Below are positions 59,641 through 64,000 of a stretch of 64,000 nt of DNA, piece by piece. This DNA comes from Perca fluviatilis (Eukaryota > Chordata > Actinopteri > Perciformes > Percidae): NCBI RefSeq assembly GCF_010015445.1, contig NC_053118.1:14598937-14662936 (forward strand). Reading direction: 5' to 3'. A program made the position numbers and the translations under genes. The first letter of the stretch is position 1. Every line of letters starts with the position of its first letter. Under the pieces are notes generated by a model. It saw only the letters and a list, made by a program, of their open reading frames with translations, did no database searches and was not told the DNA's origin.

Positions 59641-62189
59641 CCCTTACTCTGCTGCCATTACGAGAGCAAAGAAAAATAACCCTCTAGATTTGACTTTGAA
59701 GAGCTTCGGCAATCACCCAAGCATGAGGAGAGTACCTCTTACTACGTATCTATCAAAAACTAGGACTGGGACACATTCCAGGAACACAGAGTTCTCATTA
59801 AAAGTCTCTCAATACGCTCCTAAACTGATTGACTGAGTCTTCTATCCCTTTAACATGCAAAGCTGATCAGGGCTGTAGCTAAACTAAATCAGATCATTCT
59901 TTCTTTGTGCAGGAAGATCTCAGGAGATGATGTTCTCATTGTGCAGATGATAAAAAACAAAAACAAGTGCTTTCCTATAGGGGCCGGAGTTGACTCAAGG
60001 ACGATACTTTACTCCTATTGCATCACATCATGAGTTGTTGAGTCGAAGCAAAATGTAGAAAAGAATACAATTACATTTGTTAATGTTTTTGAGAAACTTA
60101 GTGACCTATATTTGAGGATACTTTGCAGCAGCTTGACTAAAATGTAAAATGTTGGAGAGATTCAGGCTTCAGCCTCTCCATCAATTAGCTATACAAGTGG
60201 TTAAAAAGATGCAGCTGTGTCCAAGTTAAATGGCTCTTATGAATGGCAGGTGTGGAAATTCTGCCTTCACTTCTCCACTGTATAAACGCATCTGCATGTG
60301 AACATGCGTGTCAGTCATTCAGCCTCTGGGAGACTCATTTTTACTGCACACTGCTGATACGAAGCATGTGTTCTCACATTGCATGCAAGGGAGGAAGAAA
60401 GCACAGTTCCCAGAATAACAAGCATCTCCCACACCATTAAGACCCTGAAGCCATCTTATTTGAGACTGCTCTCACCATCTCATTCTGACAAAGCCCAGAA
60501 CATTTGGAGATATCTTCAGTATAACCTGAGCGATAATAGTCATGATCTTTCACTGATTCTGCTATACTTAGGTTGCCTCGTGCAAGATTTTCTTAGCCAT
60601 GAGTCTGGCGAACAATACCGTGAATAAGTCAAGGCAGAGCAGGTGAGAACACATCTTTTCATCCTATTTTCATCCTGCAATTTATTTTTTACCAGACAGA
60701 AAGTCAGACGGATACTGTTCCATCTCCCAGGGAAGGGGAAGCTCGAACTGCTCTGAAGATCTATAAATTCCACCCAAAGGGCATATTTAAAGACGATAAA
60801 AAGTGGGGTGCAGGGGCTGTCCATCTTGCTTGAGGGCAATTTGATGGAAGATAATCCCATTTCGTTGGCACAAATCTTTACATGCAAACTCACTGTTTAG
60901 TAAAGAGTTTAGGGAAACTGTGATTTACCTGCCGCCACCATCTCCCCTGCAGTACCAAATGAAAACCAGAGTCATAAATGTTCATTACGATACTTCCCTG
61001 GAATGTTTTAGTCATGGGTACAATCATGGAGACTATTTTAGGCTGTAATTCTGATGACAAAGAATCCCCTTAGCATTTATTATTGTTGTTGGTCTCCAAG
61101 GACTATTAAAACCCTCCTTAATGAATTCTGTATAATGTATAATCTATAATATTATTCATACTAAGAGCAATTATAGGTAAAGGTGCTGAGGGGGTCTTTG
61201 AAATATTAGGTTTTCAAAGTCCTGAATACTTTGGGTAGTAACTGTGAGTGGACACTTAAGCATCACACAACTCTTTTTTAAGGTTTTCTCATGGTATTTT
61301 CTAATGTAAACCAGGTCCCTTTCTACTATTTTTATTACAAGTGGCCAACAAAACTGATGACCCACAGTGCACACCTACTTGCAAACCAAATTCATAATTT
61401 AACACCAGATTCAGGGAATAAACCAGAGAGCCAGACACAGGAGTCAGGGCCCCTCACATAGAGCAAACAGACCGTGGTTCCTGGACACGCACTGGCATCA
61501 CATCTCACATGTAACCCTGCTGTAAGCAAGTACGTCTTAGCTATTACATCAAAGGCTGCGGGGCAAGTTAAGCAGACAAATATTTTACAGTCACTTCACA
61601 CCAACTGGGTTTCTGGTGAAAAACAATTATTTTTTCCCTTTGAATGGCATTCAAATACTGAAATACAAAATGTAAAACTGAGATAACTGCCTTTGTGGTT
61701 CCAGTTGTAAGGGAATAACGCCTCAATAAATTGCCAATATTCAAATTAGAATTCCATAAATTTTGAATATTATACATTAGCAGGATAAGCCACACTACTG
61801 GGTATTGTGGTGCTGTGGTGCTTTAGGCTGAAAAGCATGAAAAAACAAATAATTCCACCTTCTATTCTTCATATGTCATGACTACAATGTTGACACTTTG
61901 AGAGGTAGATAAGCATCTGGTGGTATCTATGTGCTCTGATAAGACAAGGCCATGCTAACAGGGGTCTAAATGGATGAAACATGGGGTCAGCGGCCCTGAC
62001 ACATTCCTCCTCAGTAGAAAATAACCAAAGGGACACGCACGCACACACACAGAAGGCATGACCTTTACCCTGCAGGGTGTCACCTCAGAAACAGCTGGTC
62101 AGGCTCACAGCACTTCTTGGGAAACAAAAATGGGGATGTAGTTTATTTGCAGTGGTGACTCTAGCTAAGAGTTTGTCCTTCTCATTTAA

Positions 62190-62392
62190 TCATTGGTTGT
62201 TTTTTTTTAAGATTATTTTTGGGGCTTTTCCGCCTTTAATTTGACAGGACAGCTAGGTGAGAAAGGGGAGAGAGAGGGGGAAGACATGCAGGAAATTGTC
62301 ACAGGTCGGATTCGAACCCTGGACCTCTGCGTCGAGGAATAAACCTCTCAGTATATGTGTGCCTGCTCTACCCACTGAGCCAACCCGGCCAC
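62190..62392 (-). mobile_element. tRNA-derived SINE
   Basis: On the minus strand, 62390-62304 is tRNA-like with an A box (TGGCTCAGTGGGTAGAG, near 62366-62382) and a B box (GGTTCGAATCC, 62308-62318). A non-tRNA body follows, ending in a short A run (T run on plus). The expanded D/anticodon region and linked tail mark a SINE, not a functional tRNA. Confidence 0.75.
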
Positions 62393-62545
62393 TTAATCAT
62401 TGTTTTTTATATAAATACATTACATAAATTACATTTAAATTAGATCTGGTTCCATTACTCCCATCATCTGACCTTGTAATTACGAATGCAGAATTCCCAT
62501 ATACCCAATACCATATACCCAATATAAAAACAATTATACAATACA

Positions 62546-62550
<5 letters not shown>

Positions 62551-62637
<87 letters not shown>
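62551..62637. repeat. (TA)n microsatellite
   Basis: Over 40 TA units; Tyr/Ile-repeat frames on the minus strand are artefacts. Confidence 0.95.
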
Positions 62638-62638
<1 letters not shown>

Positions 62639-63281
62639 CCGTACATGTCTCCTCTTTATCATAGTCAACATATTTTCTCAAAATGTTTTGAGAATTAAGC
62701 CTAACGCTCTAGTTTCCCTATGACAGGCTTTAAAGTGTGTAGTAATATGTTCATCTTTGCTAAATTAATTACACTGAGTCAATTAGTAAACTAGCGCCTC
62801 TGTAGCAATTTTGGATCGGAGGCATCTCCTTCACTTGCTGGTTAATTGGTCAGTAGACTCATTAGAGCATTGCACTGCCGAGACAACTATGATGATCTGT
62901 GGAGTCATACACTTGCATATCTTCATGTATCATTAGTGTTTGTCACAGGGAAAAACAAACTGTATGGATTTACATTGCATATTTGCACATGCATGCATGT
63001 ACAAATATGCAACATAAATGCATGTATAGACATTCAAACTTTATAATATCTGCTAACATGCAAAGGCAAATCAGATTTGTATTTGCCCTTTTAATACTAT
63101 TATCTCAGTTGAACTCTGTGGGCTGATATCCCTGAGAAGAGACCCACCAAGAGTCCACCAGATGCTCTCCACTGGATCTTCAGATGTTTGCTAATTTATC
63201 TGCAAGCAACCGACACGCTATCATAATTCAATCATTGCTCATTCACGCTACCGCAAAGAACATGCTAGATTTACGACTCTG

Positions 63282-63319
<38 letters not shown>

Positions 63320-64000
63320 CCTGTGTCTCAGAATAGGACGGAGGGGAGGGGCTGTAGTACAAATGGAGTGATCCCAAAAGTCTGCACAGCTCCACAGAAG
63401 CATGCCTGGGATTCCAGAGGTGTCACCAGGGGAGCAGCTTTAGTGTGGCCTTATCTTCCCCAGGAGAAGTCGTACAAACACACAGACGCACACAAACATC
63501 AGTCGGTGTGGTTGGAGACAAGCTTTTAGGGGTGGAGGTGCAGAGTGTAGGAAAGCTCCAGGGGTTCGGCTAGCTGCTCTTTAAACATGTAGACAATGCT
63601 GGAGAGGGCTTGCCACCAACAGCCATAGTTAGGGAGGGCGTGGAGTTGGGATGGGAGATTTGGGAGAGTTTAGAGACCACCCGCTACATGTTCTGGCAAA
63701 ATCAGTCTGATGTTTTTTTCAAGGCTTTATCATACTGTATATGACAGACAACGGTGAAAACATGACAAAGAAAAAAATGTGAGAAGCTCCTTATTTTCCG
63801 ATTCTATTCTATTCTATTTGACCTCATTATTGTCTTTTCTCCCTGGGGTCTACAATAACACCCTCTCCCCATTTGTACAGCACCCGCCTGAACTTGCACA
63901 CAGATATAATCTTGTTGATGTGATTTCAGTAGATTTAATATCTCATCACATAAACGGTGCATCCACCAAATTACTTTCACTGCCATAATGCCACAACATA

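Larger units (their letters stand above)
58132..64000 (-). other. trio: trio intron, 5' part of window
   Basis: No further trio exon was found upstream of 58131, so the next 5' exon lies beyond the window and the intron exceeds 5.8 kb. It contains a hAT remnant (58880-59640), a SINE (62190-62392), a (TA)n tract (62551-62637) and a (GT)n tract (63281-63320). The rest shows nothing I can support. Confidence 0.6.

Noticed and set aside
62304..62390. Functional tRNA gene
   Set aside because: A and B boxes are present, but the middle does not fold into a standard anticodon arm and a SINE body follows.
1..64000. CRISPR array or bacterial-type operon
   Set aside because: No regularly spaced repeats with spacers; all genes show eukaryotic splicing.

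Overview
The window looks like teleost fish nuclear DNA. Genes are intron-split with GT/AG junctions in phase. The intergenic DNA is packed with fish-type repeats: hAT, PIF/Harbinger and TTAA-target DNA elements, CR1/L2-like LINE 3' ends, a tRNA-derived SINE, and CA, TA and ATT microsatellites. There are no bacterial operons, CRISPR arrays or rRNA genes. Two gene systems fill it.

Left part, about 1-37,000, plus strand: a tandemly duplicated chemokine-receptor locus. Three near-identical, apparently intact two-exon CC-type chemokine receptor genes lie at 1959-3815, 18716-20345 and 30677-32317. Each has a small first coding exon holding the ATG (15-22 codons plus two bases) and a large second exon holding all seven membrane helices. 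The open frame of exon 2 has no usable ATG at its 5' end, so a single-exon reading would mis-start the protein. Each gene sits in a repeated unit of several kilobases (units A, C and D). A fourth unit (B, 9215-12367) keeps both flanks but has lost the gene. Between A and B lies a different, broken chemokine receptor (7437-8890), split by a 741-bp hAT element just before its DRY motif.

Middle, about 33,660-41,400: a solo-LTR-like insertion holding two younger DNA transposons, then quieter intergenic DNA that probably includes the 3' UTR of the next gene.

Right part, 41,409-64,000, minus strand: the C-terminal half of trio, the dual Rho-GEF and kinase scaffold. I could chain 24 coding exons in consistent phase (1,415 residues in the window). 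They cover the linker before GEF2, DH2, PH2, a Gly/Ser/Pro-rich linker, the second SH3, an Ig domain, the kinase domain and the stop. The N-terminal half (Sec14, spectrin repeats, GEF1) must lie beyond 64,000. The kinase intron 42,850-47,566 is largely transposon sequence.

The receptor array and trio are convergent and functionally separate. The receptors should be Gi-coupled leukocyte-migration receptors; trio acts in cytoskeletal signalling and axon guidance. I found no clearly new molecular system. The most interesting signals are divergence among the receptor copies (N-terminal tyrosines, an Arg at position 3.39 of one copy, an extra glycosylation site), the gene-less unit, the transposon-broken receptor, and a trio splice acceptor made from a (CT)n microsatellite.
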